Positions 46,637 through 54,417 of a DNA stretch of 64,000 nucleotides are shown here, one piece after another (the first letter of the stretch is position 1; each line of letters opens with the position of its first letter). The stretch comes from CAMLIZ01 sp036231905 (GTDB taxonomy: Bacteria > Pseudomonadota > Gammaproteobacteria > Burkholderiales > Burkholderiaceae_C). The DNA is taken from the NCBI RefSeq assembly GCF_036231905.1, contig NZ_JAZARE010000002.1, positions 594,199 to 658,198 on the forward strand. The letters run 5' to 3'. Made by a program: the position numbers and the translations under genes. The notes under the pieces were generated by a model. That model did not search any database and had not been told where the DNA came from. It saw only the letters and a list, made by a program, of their open reading frames with translations.

Positions 46637-47122
46637 TCAAGCGGCAAAGGCCTGCAGCGCCTCGCCGGTGACCCGGCAGATCCGCCAGTCCGGCATCACG
46701 GTGGCGCCCATCTGCTCGTAGAAGCGGATCGCGTTGACGTTCCAGTCCAGCACGCTCCACTCGAAGCGGCCGTAACCGCGTTCGACGGCGATGCGGCCCA
46801 GGCGGCGCAGCAGCCGCTTGCCCAGCCCGCTGCCGCGGTGCGCCGGCTTCACGTACAGGTCTTCGAGGTAGAGCCCGGGCTTGGCCAGGAAGGTGGAGAA
46901 GTTGGTGAAGTACAGCGCAAAGGCCACCACCTCGCCGCGCACCTCCGCCACCTGGGCCTCCACCACCGGCCGGGGGCCGAAGAGGTGCGGGTGCAGCGTT
47001 TCGGGGGTCACCTGCAGCAGGTGGGTGAGTTTTTCGAACTCGGCCAGCTCGGTGATCAGGCTCACGATGGCCGGCACGTCCCGCGGCTCGGCAGCGCGCA
47101 GCAAGGGTTCAGCAATGGTCAT
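46637..47122 (-). CDS. GNAT-family N-acetyltransferase
   Basis: 161 residues with the full GNAT pattern: LRAAEPRDVPAIVSLI, LYLEDLYVKPAHRGSGLGKRLLR as the acetyl-CoA loop, and FEWSVLDWNVNAIRFYEQMGA near the end. This form resembles the diamine (spermidine/thialysine-type) acetyltransferases. Lies 22 bp before the acyl-CoA synthetase start and divergent from the hydrolase gene. Confidence 0.9.
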   Translation of the reverse strand: MTIAEPLLRAAEPRDVPAIVSLITELAEFEKLTHLLQVTPETLHPHLFGPRPVVEAQVAEVRGEVVAFALYFTNFSTFLAKPGLYLEDLYVKPAHRGSGLGKRLLRRLGRIAVERGYGRFEWSVLDWNVNAIRFYEQMGATVMPDWRICRVTGEALQAFAA

Positions 47123-47182
47123 GCGGCCGATTCTGTCACCGCCCCGACAGCGCAAATCGCGGGGCTCCCCTACAGTGCTGCC

Positions 47183-48109
47183 ATGAGCCATTCCGTCTCC
47201 CACGCCCCAGCCTATGCCGCCCGCCGCCAGGCGCGCAGCCAGTTCCTCAGGATCCGGGGGCTGAACTACCACCTCAACGTCTGGGGTGACCCCTCGCTGG
47301 TGACACCCGAGCGCCCGCCGCTGGTGATGGTGCATGGCTGGATGGACGTGGGCGCGTCCTTCCAGTTCGTGGTCGATGCGATGCACGAGGACCGCTACGT
47401 CATCGCGCCGGACTGGCGCGGGTTCGGCCTCACCGACACGCCGGCCGCAGACACCTACTGGTTCTCCGACTACCTGGGCGACCTGGATGCCTTGCTGGAC
47501 GCCGTGGTCCCCGGCCACGCCATCGACCTGCTGGGCCACAGCATGGGTGGCAACGTGGTGATGCTCTATGCCGGCGTGCGGCCCGAACGCATCCGCCGCC
47601 TGGTCAACCTGGAGGGCTTCGGCATGCCGGCCACCCGGCCAGAGCAGGCGCCCAGGCGCTTCCGGCAGTGGCTGGACGAGCTGAAGGAGCCGGTGGCGCT
47701 CAAGACCTACGACAGCCTGGCCGAGGTGGCCGCGCGCCTGCGCAAGACCAACCCGCTGCTGCCAGCCGACAAGGCGGCCTGGCTCAGCGCCCACTGGTCA
47801 CGCCAGGGTGACGACGGCCGCTGGCACATCCTGGGCGACCCGGCCCACAAGCGCGCCAACCCCATCCTCTACCGCAAGGAAGAAGCGCTCGCGTGCTGGC
47901 AGCTGATCACTGCGCCGCTGCTGTGGGTGGAGGGCGACCAGACCGACGTCACCAAGTGGTGGGGCGACCGTTACCCCCGCAGTGACTTCGAAGCGCGCCT
48001 GGCGGTGGTGCCCAAGGTGGAGCGCCACACGCTGTCCCCGTGCGGCCACATGCTGCACCACGACCAGCCGCAAGCGCTGGCCGCGCTGATCACCGCGTTC
48101 CTGCGCTGA
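47183..48109 (+). CDS. Alpha/beta hydrolase
   Basis: 308 residues. Oxyanion region VMVHGWMDVGASFQF, nucleophile elbow LLGHSMGGNVVM (Ser near 118), and the C-terminal His in CGHMLHHDQP (about 290). The lid region is rich in charged residues. Substrate unknown. Its 3' end overlaps the convergent histidine kinase gene by 20 bp. Confidence 0.9.
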   Translation: MSHSVSHAPAYAARRQARSQFLRIRGLNYHLNVWGDPSLVTPERPPLVMVHGWMDVGASFQFVVDAMHEDRYVIAPDWRGFGLTDTPAADTYWFSDYLGDLDALLDAVVPGHAIDLLGHSMGGNVVMLYAGVRPERIRRLVNLEGFGMPATRPEQAPRRFRQWLDELKEPVALKTYDSLAEVAARLRKTNPLLPADKAAWLSAHWSRQGDDGRWHILGDPAHKRANPILYRKEEALACWQLITAPLLWVEGDQTDVTKWWGDRYPRSDFEARLAVVPKVERHTLSPCGHMLHHDQPQALAALITAFLR

Positions 48110-49466
48110 AGCGCTCGAGCGCTTCAGCCGGCACCTGGGCGGACAGCAGCGTGCCCTGCCCGGGCGCGGCCTGCACCTCGAAGCGACCGCCGATGGAGCC
48201 CAGGCGCTCGCGCATGTTGCGCAGCCCGATGCCGCGCCGTGGATCGAGCTGCACCGCCTGAAGGTCGAAGCCGCGGCCATCGTCCTCGATGCGCAGCGTC
48301 ACGCCGCCGGCGCCAAAACCCAGCACCACGCGCACGGCGCGCGCCGCCGCATGCTTGGCGATGTTGGCCAGCGCCTCCTGGGCCACGCGGAACAGCACCG
48401 TGTTCACCTCCTCCGGCAGCTCCACCGCCACGCCCTGCACCGCCACGTTGACGTCCGCACCACCGTCCTCGCCGAACTCGCGCCCCAGCAGCTGCAAGGC
48501 GGCCGGCAGGCCCAGGGTGTCCAGCATCGCCGGGCGCAGCCGGTGCGAGATGCGGCGCACTTCGGTGAGCGATTCATTCAGCCGTGCCAGCGCCTTGGCC
48601 AGCGAGGCGGGTGTACGAGTCTGTTCACGCTCCATCTGGTCCACCGCCGACTCCACCAGCAGCTTGGCGGACACCAGCGTCTGGCTGGTGCCGTCGTGCA
48701 GCTCGCGCGCGAGGTGGGCACGTTCGTCCTCCTGCGACTGCACCACCTGGCGTGCCAGCAGGCGCAGCTTGGCGTCGGCCACGCGGTGCTCGCTGAGGTT
48801 CAGCCACAGGCCGCTCACGCTGATGAGCGCCACGCCGCCGAAGGCGATGCCGGCGATCCACAGCAGCGTGGTCTCGATGTTGGAAGCCACCTGCCGGTCC
48901 ACCTGCGCCACGGTGGCCTGGATGTCGTCCAGGTACAGCCCGGTGCCCACCATCCAGTTCCACTTGGGCAGCGCCACCACATAGCCCAGCTTGGGCGCCA
49001 GCTGGCCGGTGGAGGGCTTGCGCCACAGGTAGTCCACGTAACCGCCGCCGTTGCGCGCCTGGGCGATCAGCTGCTGGATGGTCGGCCGGCCCTTGGGATC
49101 GCGCAGGTCCCACAGGTTGCGGCCCACCAGCTCGGGCTGGCGCGAATGCATGAGCACCGTGCCGTGCAGGTCATAGACGAAGAAATAACCGTCGCTGCCG
49201 TAGTCCAGGGACGACAGGCGGGCCATGGCCTGGGCGCGGGTGGGCTCGTCAGCGCCCGCCTCGTACAGCGGGCGCACCGTGCTGACCGCCAGTTCCACGT
49301 AGTGGCGCAGCTCCGCCCGGCGCGCGGCCATGTACTCGCGCTCCACCAGCTGGTGCTCGCGCAGCGCGAGTTCGCGTTGCTGGTGCAGCACGGCCGCGGC
49401 AATCAGCGCCAGCGACAGCAGCAGCGGCACCGCCGCGAGGATCAGCAGCTTGGCCTTGAGTCGCAT
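48090..49466 (-). CDS. Cache-domain sensor histidine kinase (NarX/DegS type)
   Basis: 458 residues. TM1 at about 7-27, a periplasmic sCache-type region with YGSDGYFFVYDLHGTVLMH and WNWMVGTGLYLDD, TM2 near 205-225, then HisKA_3 with the phospho-acceptor His in HLARELHDGTSQ and an HATPase with EDDGRGF and GIGLRNMRERL. Pairs with the NarL-type regulator that begins the same gene run. Single-Cache kinases often sense small carboxylates; pyruvate is a candidate given the neighbouring CstA transporter. Confidence 0.92.
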   Translation of the reverse strand: MRLKAKLLILAAVPLLLSLALIAAAVLHQQRELALREHQLVEREYMAARRAELRHYVELAVSTVRPLYEAGADEPTRAQAMARLSSLDYGSDGYFFVYDLHGTVLMHSRQPELVGRNLWDLRDPKGRPTIQQLIAQARNGGGYVDYLWRKPSTGQLAPKLGYVVALPKWNWMVGTGLYLDDIQATVAQVDRQVASNIETTLLWIAGIAFGGVALISVSGLWLNLSEHRVADAKLRLLARQVVQSQEDERAHLARELHDGTSQTLVSAKLLVESAVDQMEREQTRTPASLAKALARLNESLTEVRRISHRLRPAMLDTLGLPAALQLLGREFGEDGGADVNVAVQGVAVELPEEVNTVLFRVAQEALANIAKHAAARAVRVVLGFGAGGVTLRIEDDGRGFDLQAVQLDPRRGIGLRNMRERLGSIGGRFEVQAAPGQGTLLSAQVPAEALERFSAGTR

Positions 49467-49512
49467 CGCGCCATTGTCCGCCGCGCCGCGTTGGCCCGGA
49501 GCGCGGGCGGGC

Positions 49513-49722
49513 TCAGCAGCAGCGGCCGGTGCGGCTGCCGTAACGCGCCTGCTGGCGCTCGCGAAAGAAGGCTTCGTAGCTCAGCGGCGGCTGCGCCGGG
49601 TGGGTGGCCTGCATGTGGCGCAGGTAGGCGCCGTAGTCCGGCACGCCCACCATCAGGCGCAGCGACTGCGCCACATAGCGGCCGGCCTGGCCCACCTGGG
49701 CGGTGAGCCGGGCCGGCTTCAC
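49513..49722 (-). CDS. YbdD/YjiX-family small protein
   Basis: 69 residues with GTG start overlapping the cstA stop (GTGA). The core MVGVPDYGAYLRHMQATHP is the family mark, followed by an RERQQARYG segment and a Cys-Cys end. Such proteins accompany CstA/BtsT transporters and may be an accessory subunit. Too small for a clear reaction. Confidence 0.85.
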   Translation of the reverse strand: MKPARLTAQVGQAGRYVAQSLRLMVGVPDYGAYLRHMQATHPAQPPLSYEAFFRERQQARYGSRTGRCC

Positions 49723-51782
49723 CGCGCGCCCTCCGGCAGCGGCGCGAAGGGCGTCTCGTTGGCCGTGGGGCGCTGGGCGCTGCGCGCCGACAGCACCGCG
49801 CGCACCGCATAGACCAGCACGCTCACCACGACCAGCATGAACAGGGCGCACAACGCCGCGTCCAGCCGATCGTTGAAGATCACGCGGCTCATGGCCTCGG
49901 GTGTCTTGGCCGGCGCCAGCAGTTGGCCCTGCGCCAGCGCATCGGCGTACTTGGTGGCATGCGCCAGGAAGCCGACCTTGGCATCCGGCGAGAAGATCTT
50001 CTGCCAGCCGGCGGTGAGCGTGCACACCAGCAGCCAGGCGGCCGGCAACATCGTGGTCCAGGCATAACGCTCGCGTTTCATGCGGAACAGCACCACCGTG
50101 CCCAGCATCAGCGCCACCGCGGCCAGCATCTGGTTGGAGATGCCGAACAGCGGCCACAAGGTGTTGATGCCCCCCAGCGGATCGACCACACCCTGGTAGA
50201 GGAAGTAGCCCCAGAAGGCCACGCACAGGCCGGTGGCGATCAGGTTGGCGGGCAAGGATTCCGTGCGCTTGAGCGCGGGCACGAAGGTGCCCAGCAGGTC
50301 CTGCAGCATGAAACGGCCGGCGCGCGTGCCGGCGTCCACCGCGGTCAGGATGAACAGCGCCTCGAACAGGATGGCGAAGTGGTACCAGAAGGCCATCATC
50401 GCCTTGCCACCGATCACCTGGTGCAGGATGTGCGCCATGCCCACGGCCAGCGTGGGCGCGCCGCCGGCACGCGCGAGGATGGTGTTCTCGCCCACGTCCT
50501 TGGCGGTCTGGATCAGCACCTCGGGCGTGACCACGAAGCCCCAGGTGGAGAGCGTGTGCGCCACCGCCTCCGGCGTGCTGCCCACCAGCGCGGCCGGTGC
50601 GTTCATCGCGAAGTACACGCCCGGCTGGATGACGGAGGCCGCCACCAGCGCCATCACCGCCACGAAGCTCTCGGCCAGCATGCCGCCGTAGCCGATGAAG
50701 CGGGCGTGGGTTTCGTTCTCCAGCATCTTGGGCGTGGTGCCGGAGGAGATGAGCGCATGGAAGCCCGACACCGCGCCGCAGGCGATGGTGATGAAGAGGA
50801 AGGGGAACAGGTTGCCCGACCACACCGGGCCGTTGCCTTGCGCAAACTTGGTGATCGCCGGCATCTCCAGGTTGGGCGCGACGATCAGGATGCCGACTGC
50901 CAGCGCGAGGATGGTGCCGATCTTCAGGAAGGTGGAGAGGTAGTCGCGCGGCGCCAGCAACAGCCACACTGGCAGCACCGAAGCCACGAAGCCGTAGCCG
51001 ATCAGCATCCAGGTGAGCGCCTTGCCGTCGAAGGTGAACAGCGGCGCCCACGCCGGGCTCTCATGCACCGCCTGCCCGCCCACGATGGCCAGCATCAGCA
51101 GCACGAAGCCGATGACCGACACCTCGCCGATGCGGCCGGGGCGGATGTAGCGCAGGTAGACCCCCATGAACAGCGCCACCGGGATGGTGGCCGCCACCGT
51201 GAAGGTGCCCCAGGGCGAGCCGGCCAGCGCCTTCACAACGATGAGCGCCAGCACGGCCAGGATGATGATCATGATCATGAAGGCGCCGAAGAGTGCGATC
51301 ACGCCCGGCACCGCGCCCATTTCCTGCTTGACCAGGTCGCCCAGCGAGCGGCCGTCGCGCCGGGTGGAGATGAACAGCACGATGAAGTCCTGCACGGCAC
51401 CTGCGAACACCACGCCCGCCAGGATCCACAGCAGCCCGGGCAGGTAGCCCATCTGCGCCGCCAGCACCGGCCCCACCAGCGGCCCAGCGCCCGCGATGGC
51501 CGCGAAATGATGGCCGTAGAGCACGTACTTGTTGGTGGGCACGTAGTCCAGCCCGTCGTTGTGGGCCCAGGCCGGCGTGAGGCGCCTGGCGTCCAGGCCG
51601 AGCACCTTCTGCGCGAGGAACAGGCTGTAGTAGCGGTAGGCGATGAGGTAGACGCACACGGCGGCCACCACGATCCACAAGGCGCTGACCGCTTCGCCGC
51701 GGCTGAGCGCCACGGTGGCTAGGCCGAAAGCGCCGAGGATGGCGACGATGAGCCACGGCAAGTGGCGGCGAACGATGTCCAT
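49719..51782 (-). CDS. cstA: Carbon starvation / pyruvate transporter CstA
   Basis: 687 residues, about 16-18 hydrophobic helices. GHHFAAIAGAGPLVGPVLAAQMGYLP, QDFIVLFISTRRDGRSLG and SSGTTPKMLENETHARFIGYGGMLAESF are strong CstA marks. E. coli CstA and BtsT take up peptides or pyruvate. Here the gene lies with a YbdD-like protein, a kinase and a regulator. An AGGAG site is placed before the ATG. Confidence 0.95.
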   Translation of the reverse strand: MDIVRRHLPWLIVAILGAFGLATVALSRGEAVSALWIVVAAVCVYLIAYRYYSLFLAQKVLGLDARRLTPAWAHNDGLDYVPTNKYVLYGHHFAAIAGAGPLVGPVLAAQMGYLPGLLWILAGVVFAGAVQDFIVLFISTRRDGRSLGDLVKQEMGAVPGVIALFGAFMIMIIILAVLALIVVKALAGSPWGTFTVAATIPVALFMGVYLRYIRPGRIGEVSVIGFVLLMLAIVGGQAVHESPAWAPLFTFDGKALTWMLIGYGFVASVLPVWLLLAPRDYLSTFLKIGTILALAVGILIVAPNLEMPAITKFAQGNGPVWSGNLFPFLFITIACGAVSGFHALISSGTTPKMLENETHARFIGYGGMLAESFVAVMALVAASVIQPGVYFAMNAPAALVGSTPEAVAHTLSTWGFVVTPEVLIQTAKDVGENTILARAGGAPTLAVGMAHILHQVIGGKAMMAFWYHFAILFEALFILTAVDAGTRAGRFMLQDLLGTFVPALKRTESLPANLIATGLCVAFWGYFLYQGVVDPLGGINTLWPLFGISNQMLAAVALMLGTVVLFRMKRERYAWTTMLPAAWLLVCTLTAGWQKIFSPDAKVGFLAHATKYADALAQGQLLAPAKTPEAMSRVIFNDRLDAALCALFMLVVVSVLVYAVRAVLSARSAQRPTANETPFAPLPEGAR

Positions 51783-51961
51783 GACGGTGTCTCCTGCGAA
51801 GCTGGCGCCCGGCGTGCATGCCGCCGGATCTGCCCGGAAGTCTGCGCAACCGGCGCCGCCGCCGCATCCGTCGCAGTGCGTGCTGCGGCACGCGGCTTCA
51901 CTTAATGGATAACCCGCACTGCGCGGGGCGCGGGCGTGGCCGCCGTCCGGGGGGAAGCGGC

Positions 51962-52597
51962 TCAGCCGCCGTGTTCGCGCGCGTGTTCCACCGCGTACTT
52001 GATCAGCTCCGCCTGGCCCTCGAGCTCCAGCTTGCGCTTGATGTTCTGGCGGTGGGCCTCCACCGTGCGCACGCTCAGGTCGAGCTCACGGGCGATCTGC
52101 TTGCTGGACAGCCCCTTCCCCAGGGCGGACAGGATCTCGCTTTCGCGTGCGGACAGCACCGGCTTGGGCGCCTGCCCGCGGAAGAGCCGGCGCGACACCG
52201 CCGGGCTCAGGAAGGTGCCCCCGGCAGCCACCGCCTCGATGGCGGCGACGATCTCGCTGGCGGGCGCGTCCTTGAGCACGTAACCCCGGGCACCGGCCAA
52301 CAAGGCGCGCTGCACGTATTCCGGGTTGTCGTACATGCTGAGCATCAGCACCTTCAGCTCGGGCTGGCGCTGCAGCAGCTGCTCGGTGAGGGTGATGCCG
52401 TTCACCTGCTTCATGCCCACGTCCATCAGCACGATGCCGGGCCGGCAGGCCGCCGCCTGGGCCACCGCCTCGTCCGCCCCACCCGCCTCGCCCACCACCT
52501 CGAAGCCGGGCACGGCGCCCAGCCGGGCGCGCAGCCCGTCACGCACCAGGGGATGGTCGTCGACGAGCAGCAGGCGCAAGGGGGAAGGATGGGACAT
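51962..52597 (-). CDS. NarL/LuxR-type response regulator
   Basis: 211 residues. Receiver domain with DDHP, phospho-acceptor Asp in VLMDVGMKQVNG, Lys in YVLKDAPASEI; then a LuxR HTH with LSARESEILSALGKGLSSKQIARELDLSVRTVEAHRQNI in pattern. Likely partner of the Cache kinase on the far side of cstA. The start MSHPSPLRLLLVDDHP is preferred to a Met 14 codons upstream. Divergent from prfB. Confidence 0.93.
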   Translation of the reverse strand: MSHPSPLRLLLVDDHPLVRDGLRARLGAVPGFEVVGEAGGADEAVAQAAACRPGIVLMDVGMKQVNGITLTEQLLQRQPELKVLMLSMYDNPEYVQRALLAGARGYVLKDAPASEIVAAIEAVAAGGTFLSPAVSRRLFRGQAPKPVLSARESEILSALGKGLSSKQIARELDLSVRTVEAHRQNIKRKLELEGQAELIKYAVEHAREHGG

Positions 52598-52641
52598 GAG
52601 AAAATCCGCGGCTTCCCCGGGATTCTGACCCCAAGACACAC

Positions 52642-53746
52642 ATGGACATCGAACGCATCAACGCGATCGGAACCGCCCTCGCCGATCTGACAGCGCGTAC
52701 CGACGCGCTAAGGGGGTATCTTTGACTACGACCGCAAGGCACTGCGGCTGAACGAAGTGAACGCGGCGCTGGAGAACCCCAGCGTCTGGAACGAGCCCAA
52801 GCGCGCCCAGGAGCTGGGCCGCGAGAAGAAGTCGCTCGAAACCGTGGTCCAGACCATCGACCACCTGCAGAGCAACCTGGCCGACAACACCGAGCTCTAC
52901 GACATGAGCAAGGCCGACGGCGACATCGACGGCCTGATGGCCATCGAAGCAGAGGCGGCCAAGCTGAACAGCATCGTGGAGGAGCTCGAGTTCCGCCGCA
53001 TGTTCAGCAACCCGGCCGACCCGAGCAACTGCTTCATCGACATCCAGGCCGGCGCCGGCGGCACCGAAGCCTGCGACTGGGCCAGCATGCTGCTGCGCCA
53101 GTACCTCAAGTACTGCGAGCGCAAGGGCTTCAAGACCGAGGTGATGGAAGAGACCGAGGGCGACGTGGCCGGCATTCGCTCGGCCACGATCAAGGTGGAA
53201 GGCGACTATGCCTTCGGCCTGCTGCGCAGCGAAACCGGCGTGCACCGCCTGGTGCGCAAGAGCCCGTTCGACTCCTCCGGCGGGCGCCACACCTCGTTCG
53301 CATCGCTGTTCGTCTACCCGGAAGTGGACGACTCGATCGAGATCGAGATCAACCCGGCCGACGTGCGCACCGACACCTTCCGCGCGTCCGGCGCGGGCGG
53401 CCAGCACATCAACAAGACCGACTCGGCGGTGCGCCTCACGCACATCCCGACCGGCATCGTGGTGCAGTGCCAGAACGACCGCTCCCAGCACCGCAACCGC
53501 GACGAGGCATGGCAAATGCTCCGCTCCCGGCTCTATGAGCACGAGATGCGCAAGCAGATGGCCGAACAGCAGAAGCTGGAAGACTCCAAGACCGACGTCG
53601 GCTGGGGCCACCAGATCCGCAGCTACGTGCTGGACCAGAGCCGCATCAAGGACCTGCGCACCAACGTCGAGATCTCCAACACCCAGAAGGTGCTGGACGG
53701 CGACCTCGACGCCTTCATCACGGCCAGCCTGAAACAAGGCCTGTGA
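52642..53746 (+). CDS. prfB: Peptide chain release factor 2, programmed +1 frameshift
   Basis: The first 27 codons run from ATG to an in-frame TGA at 52723-52725. The body continues in the +1 frame from 52724 and gives 340 residues, so RF2 is about 367 residues, the normal size. The body has the UGA-specific SPF tripeptide (RKSPFDSSGG) and the GGQ motif (SGAGGQHINKTDSAV) near 250. RF2 ends translation at UGA and UAA. The internal TGA is the classic autoregulatory site. Overlaps the next start codon by 1 nt. Confidence 0.97.
52711..52726 (+). promoter_or_regulatory. prfB: prfB programmed frameshift signal
   Basis: The segment holds an internal Shine-Dalgarno-like AGGGGG, three spacer nucleotides, then CTT-TGA-C. 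The CUU slip codon, UGA stop and following C match the known RF2 frameshift signal. When RF2 is low, ribosomes pause at UGA and slip forward one nucleotide, restoring RF2 synthesis. Confidence 0.95.
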
Positions 53747-54399
53747 TGGCGGTGCAGGCCCTGCTGTTCGACCTCGACGGCACGCTGATCGACAGCATGC
53801 CGCACCATGGCAGCGCGTGGGCGCAGTGGCATGCCCGGCGCGGGCTGCCCTTCGACGAAGACAGCTTCTTCGCCCGCACCGCCGGGCGCACCAACGCCGA
53901 GATCCTGGCCGACATGCTGCCCGGCGCCAGCGAGCAGGAACTGAAGGCGCTGGGCGACGAGAAGGAGCGCCTGTATCGCGACATTGCGGCGCGGTCGCTG
54001 GAACTCATCGCCGGGTTCGAGCGCGTGCGCAGCGCAGCGCGCGGACGCGGGCTGAAGCTCGCCATCTGCACCGCCGCACCGCTGGAGAACATCGCCGTGG
54101 CCAACGCGCGCTTCGGCCTTGACCAGCAGGTGGACACCATCGTCAGCCCGGCCGATGGCCTGCGCGGCAAGCCGCACCCCGACATCTTCCTGGAGGCCGC
54201 GCGCCGCCTTGGCGTGCCTGCGGCCGCCTGCGTGGTGTTCGAGGATGCGCCGCTGGGTGTGGAAGCGGCCCGCCGCGCCGGCATGAAGGCGGTGGCGCTC
54301 ACCACCTCGCTGGCCGCCACTGACTTCGAATCATTCGACAACCTGATCGCGGCGATCCCCGACTTCACCGCGCTCGACCTTTCCGCCCTCACCCCATAA
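53746..54399 (+). CDS. HAD-superfamily hydrolase (beta-phosphoglucomutase-like)
   Basis: 217 residues. Motif I LFDLDGTLIDSM, cap region with ARTAGRTNAEIL, motif II-type ICTAAPL, motif III Lys in GLRGKPHPDIFLEAA, motif IV VFEDAPLGVEAARRAGM. The second Asp and cap resemble beta-PGM/phosphatase members that act on sugar phosphates. Starts at an ATG overlapping the prfB stop (TGATG). Confidence 0.9.
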   Translation: MAVQALLFDLDGTLIDSMPHHGSAWAQWHARRGLPFDEDSFFARTAGRTNAEILADMLPGASEQELKALGDEKERLYRDIAARSLELIAGFERVRSAARGRGLKLAICTAAPLENIAVANARFGLDQQVDTIVSPADGLRGKPHPDIFLEAARRLGVPAAACVVFEDAPLGVEAARRAGMKAVALTTSLAATDFESFDNLIAAIPDFTALDLSALTP

Positions 54400-54417
54400 C
54401 ACCAGAGAGACAACACC

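Noticed and set aside
52723..52725. Premature stop making prfB a pseudogene
   Set aside because: The AGGGGG-TAT-CTT-TGA-C context is the known programmed frameshift of RF2.
52741..52775. Match of the prfB segment near GAACGAAGTGAACGC to the 33.0-kb palindromic element
   Set aside because: Only a short shared stretch within coding sequence; likely chance or codon-driven.
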